Positions 42,909-52,981 of a DNA stretch of 64,000 nucleotides are shown one piece after another (within the stretch, counting starts at the first letter, position 1; every line of letters begins with the position of its first letter). The stretch is from the NCBI GenBank assembly GCA_040774885.1, contig JAXGTO010000007.1:1-64000 (forward strand), in the 5' to 3' direction. Origin of the DNA: JAXGTO01 sp040774885 (GTDB lineage: Bacteria; Actinomycetota; Coriobacteriia; Coriobacteriales; Eggerthellaceae). The notes under the pieces were generated by a model, which worked only from the letters and a program-made list of their open reading frames with translations, was not told the DNA's origin and did no database searches. Made by a program: the position numbers and the translations under genes.

Positions 42909-43544
42909 CTATGCGCAAGTGGCGCGCGTCTTCAGAATGATCTGACGAGTTGCCGGGTAAGCGATGGTCTCATACAGAACTTTGAACAGCCATTGGCTGC
43001 CGATCATCGTCAACAGCACCGAGGTATCCACCGTTCCGGCGTAGGCGACGGTCAAAAAGACGATGGCATCCACCGCTTCGCCCACCGCCGTCGAGAAGAC
43101 GCAGCGGAAGAAGAGGTTGGATTCGAACCGCTTCTTCAGCCGCACCATCACATAAGAATTGAGGATGCTGCCAGCCAGATACGACGCAAACGAACCCACC
43201 AAAATGCGCCACGACGGCATGAATACGGAAGCGAATGCAACACCGGATTCCGTGCTGTGGCCAGGCAGGTAGATGGCGATGGTGTAAAACATCGTGGCCA
43301 ATGCGCTGGCGGTGAATGCAACGAGGATGGTCCGGCGCATCTTGTGGAACCCGAACACATCGGAAACCACATCGTTGATGATATAGACCACCGGATACAG
43401 CACGATGGAGCAGGGCATGGTGAACGGGCCTATGGTGAACACCTTGAGCGCAAGGACGTTGGACACCAGAAGGCCGCAACAGAACACAAGGGTGAACCCG
43501 AAATAGATGCGCTGGCTTTGCAGCTGGCGTTCCGCTTGATCCAT
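42909..43544 (-). CDS. Queuosine precursor transporter (VUT/YhhQ family)
   Basis: The 211-residue protein has six to seven membrane helices and the VUT/ECF-like YhhQ signature. The features are NVLALKVF near residue 32, YPVVYIINDVVSDVFGF near 52-68, and a later region with GEAVDAIVF near 165. YhhQ imports queuosine precursors (preQ0/preQ1) used for tRNA modification. ATG 43544 follows AAAGGGGAGG; upstream in-frame codons have no ribosome site. I looked for a preQ1 riboswitch in the leader and saw none. It lies 14 bases before the DUF364 gene and may share its transcript. Confidence 0.9.
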   Translation of the reverse strand: MDQAERQLQSQRIYFGFTLVFCCGLLVSNVLALKVFTIGPFTMPCSIVLYPVVYIINDVVSDVFGFHKMRRTILVAFTASALATMFYTIAIYLPGHSTESGVAFASVFMPSWRILVGSFASYLAGSILNSYVMVRLKKRFESNLFFRCVFSTAVGEAVDAIVFLTVAYAGTVDTSVLLTMIGSQWLFKVLYETIAYPATRQIILKTRATCA

Positions 43545-43723
43545 GCGCCTCCCCTTTACGGCAATGGTCCGAAAAGTCGATTTCCGTTCGACGGACATGA
43601 TACGCGATTCGACCGTGCATGCAGAGGGAAATACCCCGCAATCGAAGCGACGCATGTGCCGAATGCAGGAAGAATAGAGCGAATTGCCCCACTGAACAGC
43701 CATTTCATTATTCTCGTAACTTT

Positions 43724-43762
43724 TTATCCTTAGCTTCGAGTACGATAGCGATGCAAGGATAA
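43724..43762. promoter_or_regulatory. Inverted repeat upstream of the 43782 gene
   Basis: TTATCCTT (43724-43731) and AAGGATAA (43755-43762) form a perfect 8-base dyad with a 23-base centre, ending 19 bases before the GTG start. It could be an operator or a leader hairpin. Confidence 0.45.
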
Positions 43763-43781
43763 CCAAAGAAAGGGGCTCATC

Positions 43782-44495
43782 GTGGGTTCATATTATGCAA
43801 TGGCGCAGATGTTTGCCATAGTAAGTGCCGCATTTATCGGCGTTCTCATCTTCGCCGGCATCGCGAGCATCGTGATTACCGTCATCGTCTACCGCAAGAA
43901 CATCACTCCCTACGTCGACAAGACCCTCAGTATCAAAGACAAGTCGACTTGGGGACCTTTCTGGCGATTCGAGAACCTCTTGGTCGACAAAGTTCTCAAG
44001 GCACTCTACATCTTCAATTCCGTTTGCATCGCCCTCGCTTGCGCATTGATGCTGCTGGTGATCATCGTTGCATCCTTTATGGCAATGGGATCGGATATAG
44101 GAACCGGGTTCTTGGCTCTATTCTTGGGAATCATCGCCATGGTTGCCATTTTCCTTGTCTTGGAATTCCTCAACCGCATCAGCTACGAACTCGTCATCAT
44201 GTTCATCAACCTTTGCCAAAACATCAGCGATATTCGCAAGAAGTACGTCGGAGCCCCCAGCCTCACCCCCAAGCGCGTTGTAGCGCCTATCGGAGCGAGC
44301 GTTGCCGGAGCCATCAACAAGGCCACGGAGCAGGCTGCCGCATACCAGCAGGCACCGACTGCTCCCACCGCACCGGCGCAGCCACAGGATGCTCCCGAGC
44401 CCCAGGACGCCCCCGGAACCTGGACCTGCCCTGAATGCGGGAAAACGGGCAACGTGGGCAATTTCTGCGGCGGCTGCGGACACGCCAAGCCATAG
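43782..44495 (+). CDS. Membrane protein with C-terminal zinc ribbon
   Basis: The 237-residue protein has an N-terminal membrane helix (about residues 9-36) and two more (about 77-105 and 108-133). A Pro/Ala-rich linker follows, and a rubredoxin-like zinc ribbon (CPECGKTGNVGNFCGGCG, about 215-232) closes the chain. The central part resembles DUF4282-type membrane proteins. Start is GTG 43782 after AAAGGGG. Function unknown. It stands alone with its own strong terminator. Confidence 0.72.
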   Translation: MGSYYAMAQMFAIVSAAFIGVLIFAGIASIVITVIVYRKNITPYVDKTLSIKDKSTWGPFWRFENLLVDKVLKALYIFNSVCIALACALMLLVIIVASFMAMGSDIGTGFLALFLGIIAMVAIFLVLEFLNRISYELVIMFINLCQNISDIRKKYVGAPSLTPKRVVAPIGASVAGAINKATEQAAAYQQAPTAPTAPAQPQDAPEPQDAPGTWTCPECGKTGNVGNFCGGCGHAKP

Positions 44496-44507
44496 CATGC
44501 CGAGCCT

Positions 44508-44553
44508 CCGGACACAAAGAAGGGTGCCTTGCGGCGCCCTTCTTTGTGTCCGG
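44508..44553. terminator. 21-bp stem terminator
   Basis: A 21-base arm (44508-44528) pairs with 44533-44553 with a single G-T wobble around TTGC. It starts 13 bases after the stop codon. It lies between convergent genes and could stop transcription from both sides. Confidence 0.85.
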
Positions 44554-44628
44554 TTCAAACGCGCCAGACAGCTTATGTGAATTGCTGCCGAGTTTGCTCT
44601 GCAACCAACCTTGCCGTGCAGCCTCGCC

Positions 44629-45810
44629 CTATCGGTATTCTGCCGCCAAGTCTTTGAAAGCCCGGGCGCTGCCGCTGATGGTGTCGGCCGATACGCAATA
44701 GCCCAACCGCACCCAGCCTGGAACCCCGAAGCTGTCGGAAGGCACCAAAAGAAGCTCGTGGGTCTTGGCGCGATCCGAGAACGCCTGCGCGTCGGGCTCA
44801 AGGGATTTCACCCATAGATAGAAAGCGCCATCGGGCGCGATGTATTCGAATCCCGCCTCATCCAGCACACCGCAGAGCAGTGCGCGATTCGATCGGTACG
44901 CCTCAACGTTGACCGGTTCGTCCACGCATCGCTCGATGACGCGCTGGAACAGCACCGGCGCGCAGATGAATCCCAGAGCACGACCGGCCCCGGCCACCGC
45001 AGCTTCCATCTTGGGAGCATCGAACATGCCGGTGGGCACCAATACATAGCCGATGCGCTCACCGGGCAGCGAGAAACTCTTGGACCACGAATAGCACACC
45101 AGGGTATTGCCGTAGAAGTCGGGAACCCAGGGCACCTGGATGTCACCATAGGCCAGTTCGCGATACGGCTCATCGGCTATAAGGAATAACGGACGGCCAT
45201 ATTCGGCTTCCTTCTGAGCCATGATGCGCGCCAGATCGGTGAGCGTCTCAACGGTGTACACCACGCCCACCGGGTTGTTGGGGCTGTTGATGATGACCGC
45301 TTTGGTGTGTTCGTTTATCGCCTTGCGCAGCGCATCTATGTCGATTTGGAAGTCGCTTTCGCGCGCGGGAACTTCCACGCACTTGGCACCATCGGCCTCG
45401 ATCCATACTCGATATTCGGGGAAGAACGGGCTGATGACCACGATCTCGTCTTCGGGCTCGATGATCGCCTTCAGGCAGATGTTGATGGCGGCAGCGGCGC
45501 CACAGGTAAGATACAGGTTGTCCGGCGTGTAATCGGTAGCATGGCGGCGGTTGAGTGAATCGGCGATGGCCTTCCTGGTGGAAGGCAGGCCGCCGGCGGG
45601 CGAATAGGCATGCACCTGCTGAGGAGGCAGGGCGGCCAGCTCGGCGATGGCCTTCCCGATGGCGGACGGCGCCGGCACGCTCGGGTTGCCGATGCTGAAA
45701 TCGAATACGTTATCGTCGCCGATCTGAGCCTTGCGCTCCATCCCGTATGCGAACAGCTCGCGAATGGCCGAGGGAGCCTGGCCCAAAGCCAGCATCTTTT
45801 CGTTGATCAT
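44629..45810 (-). CDS. PLP-dependent class I/II aminotransferase
   Basis: The 393-residue protein is of fold type I. It shows GNPSVPAP near residue 42, INSPNNPVGVVYTVE near 173-187, ADEPYRELAYGD near 213, and the pyridoxal-phosphate lysine in YSWSKSFSLPGERIGY near 239-254. The class covers aspartate, alanine and aromatic aminotransferases; the exact amino acid cannot be told. An AAAGGCGG site precedes the ATG. It lies opposite the NAD(P)HX epimerase gene and is not obviously in an operon. Confidence 0.92.
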   Translation of the reverse strand: MINEKMLALGQAPSAIRELFAYGMERKAQIGDDNVFDFSIGNPSVPAPSAIGKAIAELAALPPQQVHAYSPAGGLPSTRKAIADSLNRRHATDYTPDNLYLTCGAAAAINICLKAIIEPEDEIVVISPFFPEYRVWIEADGAKCVEVPARESDFQIDIDALRKAINEHTKAVIINSPNNPVGVVYTVETLTDLARIMAQKEAEYGRPLFLIADEPYRELAYGDIQVPWVPDFYGNTLVCYSWSKSFSLPGERIGYVLVPTGMFDAPKMEAAVAGAGRALGFICAPVLFQRVIERCVDEPVNVEAYRSNRALLCGVLDEAGFEYIAPDGAFYLWVKSLEPDAQAFSDRAKTHELLLVPSDSFGVPGWVRLGYCVSADTISGSARAFKDLAAEYR

Positions 45811-45910
45811 GGAATCCGCCTTTCAACCCAATGGAATGCTGTCGATTATAGCCCCACTGGATACGCTACACTCTTGAATTGAAAAGACAGCGATGCGGAA
45901 GGTGGTCGAC

Positions 45911-46630
45911 ATGGTGCAAACAGCAGCGAGCACTCCTGTTTTGAACGTTGCGGACGTAGTGGAATTGGAGCGGCGGATAGCCGCTTCGGGCACGACCTTG
46001 GCCCAGTTGATGCGCGCTGCCGGCACGGCGGTAGCCGATGCCGTGCGCGCTTTGGAACCCGAGCCCTGCCCTGTGTGCGTGCTGGCGGGATCGGGCAACA
46101 ACGGCGGTGACGGCTGGGTGGCAGCTGAGTTGCTGGCCGAAGCCGGCTACCCGGTAACGGTGATCACGTCCAAAACGCCCGACGCCATTGAAGCGCAGCC
46201 CGCCCACGATGCGGCCATCGCGGCCATCGCCGCTGGCGGCGACAAGATCGACGTGCAGGTGCTTCCCAACAACGGCGTGGTGGCCAACGCGCTGCATCGC
46301 ACCTCGGTCATCGTGGACGCATTGCTGGGCACCGGATTCGACGGCGGCACCGTGCATCCCGGCCTCGCCGCTTGGATTGGACGGGCGAATTCGGCACGCA
46401 GCACCTACGGCGTGAAGATTGTGGCCGCCGACGTGCCCAGCGGAGTTTCCGCGCAAACGGGACGCTTTGACGAGAACACCATCAAAGCCGACGTGACGGT
46501 AACCATGATGGTGGGAAAGCCGGGCCTGCTGATTCCCGCAGCTGCCGCTTATTGCGGGCGCATCGAAGTGGTCGACATCTGCGATTTGACGCCCTTCGCC
46601 GACTTCATAGAAGAGAAGCGCGTCCGCTGA
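45911..46630 (+). CDS. nnrE: NAD(P)H-hydrate epimerase (YjeF N-terminal domain only)
   Basis: The 239-residue protein is the epimerase domain that repairs damaged NAD(P)H hydrates. It shows GSGNNGGDGWVAAELL near residue 57-72 and VDALLGTGFDGG near 138-149, with VAADVPSGV near 177. The C-terminal ADP-dependent dehydratase domain found fused in many bacteria is absent here; a separate nnrD gene may exist elsewhere. ATG 45911 follows GGAAGG. The gene ends at a repeat-filled intergenic region. Confidence 0.9.
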   Translation: MVQTAASTPVLNVADVVELERRIAASGTTLAQLMRAAGTAVADAVRALEPEPCPVCVLAGSGNNGGDGWVAAELLAEAGYPVTVITSKTPDAIEAQPAHDAAIAAIAAGGDKIDVQVLPNNGVVANALHRTSVIVDALLGTGFDGGTVHPGLAAWIGRANSARSTYGVKIVAADVPSGVSAQTGRFDENTIKADVTVTMMVGKPGLLIPAAAAYCGRIEVVDICDLTPFADFIEEKRVR

Positions 46631-46670
46631 CAGCGGGATCGTAAGGCTGCAAGGATGCGGATTGCCCGCC

Positions 46671-46815
46671 AAGCAAACCGCCCGCGCCCTCGCAGCGTAC
46701 CCAGCCAGCAGTGCAAGCCCCATTCCGCATTCCAAAGCAAACCGCCCGCACCCTCGCAGCGGACCCCGCCGGCGGTGCAAGCCCATTCCGCATTCCAAAG
46801 CAAACCGCCCGCACC
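46671..46815. repeat. Tandem repeat of 63-64 bp
   Basis: Units starting at 46671, 46735 and 46798 (AAGCAAACCGCCCGC at each start) repeat with periods of 64 and 63 bp; the third is partial. Copies 1 and 2 share a GCAAGCCCCATTCCGCATTCC-type end. No gene is seen in 46631-47344. Because the period is near a multiple of three, open frames across it are expected by chance. Confidence 0.75.
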
Positions 46816-46825
46816 CGCGACGAAC

Positions 46826-46891
46826 AGAAACCGTGCCATACTTCGATTTTCTTTAAAATCGGAACAGAAAACGAGGTATAGCACGGTTTCT
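46826..46891. repeat. Palindromic intergenic hairpin, copy 1
   Basis: AGAAACCGTGC at 46826-46836 pairs with GCACGGTTTCT at 46881-46891, and the arms continue with a few mismatches through CATAC/GTATA and TCG/CGA. An inner perfect hairpin, CGATTTT-CTTT-AAAATCG, lies at 46844-46861. It may be a miniature mobile element or a structured transcript end for nnrE. Confidence 0.7.
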
Positions 46892-46962
46892 AGTAGAAGT
46901 TGACCTAGGAAGCATCACGCGAACTGGGACGATGCAACGACAGCTCCCACCAACGACCAAAA

Positions 46963-47025
46963 GATGATGCCATACCTCGATTTCCGTTCAGAAACACAGG
47001 GAAAACGAGTTACGGGATGATTTCT
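46963..47025. repeat. Palindromic intergenic hairpin, degenerate copy 2
   Basis: This stretch shares GCCATACCTCGATTT at its left and GAAAACGAG at its right with the hairpin at 46826. Its arms are less well paired. From 47026 to 47344 I see no gene or further repeat. Confidence 0.55.
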
Positions 47026-47344
47026 GCCTAGAAATGCACACGCAGCATTGGTGCTTTTCTGAAGGCACACCTCATTGCAGTCTCAAATGGCCCCGAAGAT
47101 CCCGATCCATTCAATCTCTCTGCGAATTATGCTTGCATCGGCTCCGAGGGGCTGTTGATCGGCCGCTCCCGGATGGCCCTTTACTCCTGCCTCCAAGGCT
47201 ACAGGTTGTGAAGGCACCCACGCGGATTTGCAATGCACCCAAGTGCGGGGAGATTCCATCTTGGAATTGCAGGTTGCAAGGGACCCATCGAGAAAACACC
47301 GAAATAGATCGCACGCCTACCCGATCAAGGCCTGAAAAAAGAAA

Positions 47345-48055
47345 TCAGGTCAAAATCAGAATGGCGCCCACGCCTACCAGCATGATGTAGGTCACCTTCA
47401 AAAACACCTTCTGGCTGATGCGCTTTTCGATGAAGCTGCCCAAAAACGTGGCGGCTATCAGCAGCGGAATGCATACCACCACCAAGTCGACCACGTCCGA
47501 GGTCATGTTCCCCTGGCCGAAGGCGATGAAGGCGTAGATGAAGTTGAGCACGGTCCACACCAGGGAAAGCGTTACGCGGAAGGCGTCTTTATCCTTGATC
47601 TTCTGCAGCACGTAGATAACCAAAAATGCACCGCCCGAAACGAACATACCCTGGATGAGCCCAGCCAACGCCAGCACGATCCACAGCGCCCATCCGGGCA
47701 GCTCGTGTTCCTTTTTGGAAAGCAGGTTGCCCAGGCCCACGCAGAGCACCACCACGCCGTAGATCTTCAAAAGGATGTCCAAGGGCACCACGGTATCCAG
47801 CCAGATACCCAGCAGCATGAACACGATCATGACGGAGATGATCTTGCCGAATTCGCGCCAGGCAACGTTGCGGATGCCGGTGATCGCGATAAGGCCGCAA
47901 GCAAGAAAACCGCAGATGTTGAGCGTGGCGACCGACGTGGACATGCCCACCGTGGCCACCCCGACGGGCATGGCGAAGATGTTGCCGGCGAACCCGGTGA
48001 CGGCTTGAATAGTGTAGGCGCCGAAAAAGGCCGCCCAGAACAGGTATTTCTGCAT
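47345..48055 (-). CDS. TauE/SafE-family membrane transporter
   Basis: The 236-residue protein has about seven to eight membrane helices. It matches the TauE/SafE layout, with AVTGFAGNIFAMPVG near residues 16-30 and a second GLIQGMFVSGGAFLVIYVLQK near 135-155. The family exports or imports sulfite, sulfonates and small organic anions. Here it is divergent from the pxpB gene, so a link with organic acid or amide metabolism is possible. ATG 48055 has only a distant AAGGA site. Confidence 0.85.
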   Translation of the reverse strand: MQKYLFWAAFFGAYTIQAVTGFAGNIFAMPVGVATVGMSTSVATLNICGFLACGLIAITGIRNVAWREFGKIISVMIVFMLLGIWLDTVVPLDILLKIYGVVVLCVGLGNLLSKKEHELPGWALWIVLALAGLIQGMFVSGGAFLVIYVLQKIKDKDAFRVTLSLVWTVLNFIYAFIAFGQGNMTSDVVDLVVVCIPLLIAATFLGSFIEKRISQKVFLKVTYIMLVGVGAILILT

Positions 48056-48219
48056 GAGTGATATAATCCTTGTTTCTATACGCTGCGCAGAACATCCGTG
48101 CAGCACATGGCAGTGTAGCGCACTCAAGCAACGATTGCGTTAACGATGCCGTGCCTGCGATTATTTTACGTGGGCGCAACGTATGCTGTGGTATGGCATG
48201 CACGGGGAGAATGGAAACG

Positions 48220-48948
48220 ATGGCTGCTTTCAGCATAACCATAGCGGGCGATTCGGCGATCAATCTCACGTTCGCCGATACCATCACGCCCGAAACCTCC
48301 ACGCTCATCCGTCAAGCGGCAGACGGGCTTTCGCAAGATCCCGTGCCCGGCATCGTGGAATTGGTGCCCACCTTCTGCAGTCTGATGGTGTGCTATGACC
48401 CGCTGCAAATCGGCTACGACCAGCTGATCGAGCGGTTGCAAGGCAAGCTGCGCAACCTGGGAACCGTGGAAATGGGCGTGCGCCAGGTAGTGCATATCCC
48501 TGTATGCTACGGCGGTGAATTCGGACCCGACCTGGGAGCCGTTGCAGAACATGCCGGCTTGCCCGAACAAGAAGTCATCGACGTGCACAGCAGCCATGAC
48601 TACCTCATCGACATGCTGGGATTCCTGCCCGGTTTCGCCTATTTAGGCGGCTTGGACCCGCGCCTGCACACGCCGCGCTTGGACGTGCCGCGCACCTCCA
48701 TCCCTGCCGGCAGCGTGGGAATCGGCGGCGCTCAAACGGGCGTCTATCCACTGGCCAGCCCTGGCGGATGGCAGATCATCGGCCGCACGCCGCTCAAGCC
48801 CTATGACCCCGACCGCGAAAAGCCCATCTTGTACGAAGCGGGGCAATACCTGCGCTTCGAGCCCATCGATGAAGACGAATATCAAGCTATCGAAGCCCGG
48901 CTTGCGGCGGGAACCTACGAATACGCCATCACCGTAGAGGAGGACTGA
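48220..48948 (+). CDS. pxpB: 5-oxoprolinase subunit PxpB (KipI/AHS1 domain)
   Basis: The 242-residue protein is of the AHS1 (allophanate hydrolase subunit 1) family. It shows ITIAGDSAINLTF at the start, LGFLPGFAYLGGLDPRLHTPR (about 133-153) and PAGSVGIGGAQTGVYPLASPGGWQIIGRTP (about 163-192). PxpB works with PxpC and PxpA to split 5-oxoproline using ATP; B. subtilis KipI also inhibits a kinase. I chose ATG 48220; ATG 48211 abuts the ribosome site GGGGAGA. The next gene starts two bases after its stop. Confidence 0.93.
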   Translation: MAAFSITIAGDSAINLTFADTITPETSTLIRQAADGLSQDPVPGIVELVPTFCSLMVCYDPLQIGYDQLIERLQGKLRNLGTVEMGVRQVVHIPVCYGGEFGPDLGAVAEHAGLPEQEVIDVHSSHDYLIDMLGFLPGFAYLGGLDPRLHTPRLDVPRTSIPAGSVGIGGAQTGVYPLASPGGWQIIGRTPLKPYDPDREKPILYEAGQYLRFEPIDEDEYQAIEARLAAGTYEYAITVEED

Positions 48949-48949
48949 C

Positions 48950-50032
48950 GTGGGCCTCGTCGTGAAAAAACCCGGCGTCGCCACCACGGTTCAGGACATG
49001 GGCCGCATCGGTTATTTGGGCAGCGGCTTTTCTCCCGGCGGCGTGATGGATCGGCGCGCCTTCGCCATCGCCAACATACTGGTGGAAAACGACCCGAACG
49101 CGCCCGTGTTGGAATTCGCTTTGGCGGGCCCGACGCTGCGCTTCTCAACTTCGACCTTCATCGCCATCACCGGAGGCGATTTCAGCCCCACGCTCGATGG
49201 CCGCGAGATTCCCATGTACACTGCGCTGCAAGTGCGACGCGGCTCCATTTTGAGCTTCGGCGCCCCGAAACGCGGCGTCTACGGTTATCTGGCCATCGCG
49301 GGCGGCGGCGTGGCCGTCTCTCCCGTTATGGGCAGCGCTTCGACCAACCTCAAGTGCCATATCGGCGGCTGGCATGGACGCACGCTCGACCCAGGCGACT
49401 ACCTGCCCTGCGCAACCAAAAGCATGGACTTCATGGCCAACCTGGGCAGCCACACCATGCCCTACGATTCGCTCTATCAGCAACCGGGTGAAACCGTGGT
49501 GTTGCACGTGGTGCCCGGCCCGCAAGATGACATGTTCACGCCGGAAGGCCTTTCCACGTTCTATGGGCATGAGTTCTCCACCACGGTGAAGTGCGACCGC
49601 ATGGGGTTTCGCCTGGACGGCCCGCAGGTTCAGACCTTCGACGGCAGCGACATCATCAGCGACGGCATCGCCTTCGGAGCGGTGCAGATTCCCAACCATG
49701 GACGGCCCATCATCATGCTGGCCGACCGGCAAACCACCGGCGGCTATGCCAAGATAGGCACCGTGGCCAGCGTCGATATTCCCAAACTGGTGCAATGCCC
49801 CCCGGGCACCGTCATCAGGTTCTCGCCCGTAAGCGTGCAAGAAGCGCAGGATCTGCTGCGCTTGGAAGCGCGTCACTACGCCAAACTGGCCAAACAAGTC
49901 CGCCGCCCCTGCGCTGGAGGCACCAGCCCCCGCCGCACGGCACGACGGCTCATTCCCATTCTGGAAAAGCAAGCCCTCGCATCGCAGTACGATTCGCTGT
50001 GGATCGACGACAGCACGAAAAAGGAGCAGTAA
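48950..50032 (+). CDS. pxpC: 5-oxoprolinase subunit PxpC (KipA/AHS2 domain)
   Basis: The 360-residue protein has the AHS2 family pattern: PGVATTVQDMGRIGYLGSGFSPGGVMDRRAF near residues 8-38, APKRGVYGYLAIAGGG near 105-120, and RMGFRLDGPQ and IMLADRQTTGGYAKIG later. AHS2 domains also form the carboxyl-transferring part of urea carboxylase. Start is GTG 48950 after GAGGAGGA. It is followed directly by a biotin carrier gene, which is not required for 5-oxoprolinase itself. Confidence 0.93.
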   Translation: MGLVVKKPGVATTVQDMGRIGYLGSGFSPGGVMDRRAFAIANILVENDPNAPVLEFALAGPTLRFSTSTFIAITGGDFSPTLDGREIPMYTALQVRRGSILSFGAPKRGVYGYLAIAGGGVAVSPVMGSASTNLKCHIGGWHGRTLDPGDYLPCATKSMDFMANLGSHTMPYDSLYQQPGETVVLHVVPGPQDDMFTPEGLSTFYGHEFSTTVKCDRMGFRLDGPQVQTFDGSDIISDGIAFGAVQIPNHGRPIIMLADRQTTGGYAKIGTVASVDIPKLVQCPPGTVIRFSPVSVQEAQDLLRLEARHYAKLAKQVRRPCAGGTSPRRTARRLIPILEKQALASQYDSLWIDDSTKKEQ

Positions 50033-50515
50033 ATGGACAAGAAGACCACCGAGGCCATCGAAGAGCTCATCGGCATCATGGACGACGCGGAACTCACCGC
50101 GCTTCGCGTGCATGACGGCGACATGAAGATCGAGCTCGAACGCAGCCATTCACCGCTTTCATCCAACGCGTTGCCCGGCGTGGCCGAGCGCGTCGAGGCG
50201 CTGCTCAACGGCAAGACGCGCAGCCACGAAAACGCCGCGCTGCCCGACACGGGCGACGAAGACGGCATGCTGGTGCGCAGCCCCATGGTGGGCATGTTCT
50301 ACGTTGCGCCGAGCCCCGATGAAGAGCCCTTCGCCAAGGTGGGCCAGGAAGTGCTGGCCGGGCAGACGCTGGCCATCGTGGAAGCCATGAAGATGATGAA
50401 TGAGATAACGGCCACCGCCAGCGGTGTTGTCACCGAGGTCCTGGCCGCCAACGGCGCGCAGGTTGAATACGACCAGCCGCTGTTCCGCATCGCCACCAGC
50501 CCTGCAGCGCAGTAG
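50033..50515 (+). CDS. accB: Biotin carboxyl carrier protein
   Basis: The 160-residue protein has the AccB layout: a short helical start (EELIGIMDDAELTALRVHDGDMKIELER), a variable linker, and a C-terminal biotinyl domain with EAMKMMNEI (about residues 120-128). The first Lys of this motif would carry biotin. It starts right at the end of pxpC and is followed by biotin carboxylase after 15 bases. It could serve acetyl-CoA carboxylase or a specialised carboxylase with PxpB/PxpC. Confidence 0.93.
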   Translation: MDKKTTEAIEELIGIMDDAELTALRVHDGDMKIELERSHSPLSSNALPGVAERVEALLNGKTRSHENAALPDTGDEDGMLVRSPMVGMFYVAPSPDEEPFAKVGQEVLAGQTLAIVEAMKMMNEITATASGVVTEVLAANGAQVEYDQPLFRIATSPAAQ

Positions 50516-50530
50516 GAACGGGGCCAGCCC

Positions 50531-51886
<1,356 letters not shown>

Positions 51887-52011
51887 GGACTCGCCTTTCA
51901 CGTTCAAGAAGAGCGCCCTGGCGCGGCCCTCCCGCAGAATCGGGCATAAAAGGGAATCCGCGCCGAACCCGTGATTATACTGGCCTCAACGCTTTCGGAT
52001 AGGAGTCGAAC

Positions 52012-52791
52012 ATGGAATTCGCCATACCTCATGACTTGCGCCAAGCCTGCCGCAGCGGAGAGTTCGCCGCACCCACCAGCGGGCTGTGCCCAGGGTATGC
52101 CCAGGCAAACCTCATCGTGCTCCCCCAGCAAGAAGCCTACGACTTCCTGCTGTTCGCCCAGCGCAATCCCAAGCCCTGCCCCCTGCTCGAGGTGCTGGAG
52201 ACGGGTGACCCGCTTACTCGAACCATCGCGCAAGATTGCGACATCCGCTCCGATTTCCCTCGCTACCGCATCTATCGCGAAGGCATCATGACCGACGAAG
52301 TGACCGACATCTCCGACCTATGGCGCGACGATCTGGTGGCGTTCATCATCGGCTGCAGCTTCAGCTTCGAAAGCGAGCTGGTGGAAGCCGGCATCGAGAT
52401 GCGCCACAACACCATGGGACGCAACGTGCCCATGTATCGAACCGGCATCGACTGCGAGCCAGCTGGACGCTTCTCGGGCAAAATGGTGGTGAGCATGCGG
52501 CCCATTCCCTATAGCCAGGTAGTGAAGGCCGTGCAGATTTCGGGCGCCATCCCCAAGGTGCACGGCGCACCCATCCATATCGGCGACCCGAGCGCCATCG
52601 GCATCCGCGATATCGACGACCCCGAATTCGGCGACCCCGTTGAAATCCATGAAGGCGAAGTACCGGTGTTCTGGCCCTGCGGCGTGACGCCGCAGTCAGT
52701 GGTGATGAACGTCAAACCGAAATTCGCCATCACCCACGCGCCCGGCCACATGCTGGTTACCGATACCAAAAACATCGATTTGAAATACTGA
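52012..52791 (+). CDS. DUF1445/YcsI-family putative hydro-lyase
   Basis: The 259-residue protein matches the YcsI/DUF1445 family, related to D-glutamate cyclase. It shows YAQANLIVLP near residue 29-38, FIIGCSFSFESELVEAGIEMRHN near 108-130, GKMVVSMRP near 155 and FWPCGVTPQ near 219-227. In B. subtilis ycsI lies beside ycsF (pxpA), ycsG (NRAMP), kipI and kipA, the same set of genes found here. It probably acts on 5-oxoproline or a related lactam or amino acid. A GATAGGAG site precedes the ATG. Confidence 0.9.
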   Translation: MEFAIPHDLRQACRSGEFAAPTSGLCPGYAQANLIVLPQQEAYDFLLFAQRNPKPCPLLEVLETGDPLTRTIAQDCDIRSDFPRYRIYREGIMTDEVTDISDLWRDDLVAFIIGCSFSFESELVEAGIEMRHNTMGRNVPMYRTGIDCEPAGRFSGKMVVSMRPIPYSQVVKAVQISGAIPKVHGAPIHIGDPSAIGIRDIDDPEFGDPVEIHEGEVPVFWPCGVTPQSVVMNVKPKFAITHAPGHMLVTDTKNIDLKY

Positions 52792-52802
52792 GACGCGCAT
52801 TT

Positions 52803-52963
52803 CCCGCTTTTCTGCTTGAAATTTGCGATACGGTACGCCCAATTCGCCTGGAATTTACCTCATGTTTTTCGCCATCAGGCATTATGCTGCCGCGCTTTGC
52901 AAAAAAAGCGCGGATTCGCCCCTCTAGGAGTACCGTATCGAAAAAATACAGCAGAAAAGGGCG
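52803..52963. repeat. 161-bp inverted-repeat element with inner hairpin
   Basis: The left arm 52803-52839 and right arm 52930-52963 are inverted copies. A perfect 11-bp core (CGATACGGTAC at 52826-52836, GTACCGTATCG at 52930-52940) and an outer CTTTTCTGCT/AGCAGAAAAG match define them. Inside lies a perfect hairpin CCGCGCTTT-GCAAAA-AAAGCGCGG (52890-52913). No transposase or target duplication is visible. It lies between convergent genes, so it may be a miniature element, a small RNA, or a compound terminator. Confidence 0.75.
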
Positions 52964-52981
52964 TTTTTGCGTTCTCAGATT

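Noticed and set aside
43545..43680. preQ1 riboswitch ahead of the queuosine precursor transporter
   Set aside because: The C-rich loop and A-rich tail expected for preQ1-I were not found in the leader.
46631..46884. Small open frames on both strands over the 63-bp repeat
   Set aside because: They come from the near-multiple-of-three repeat period and have no ribosome sites or domain features.
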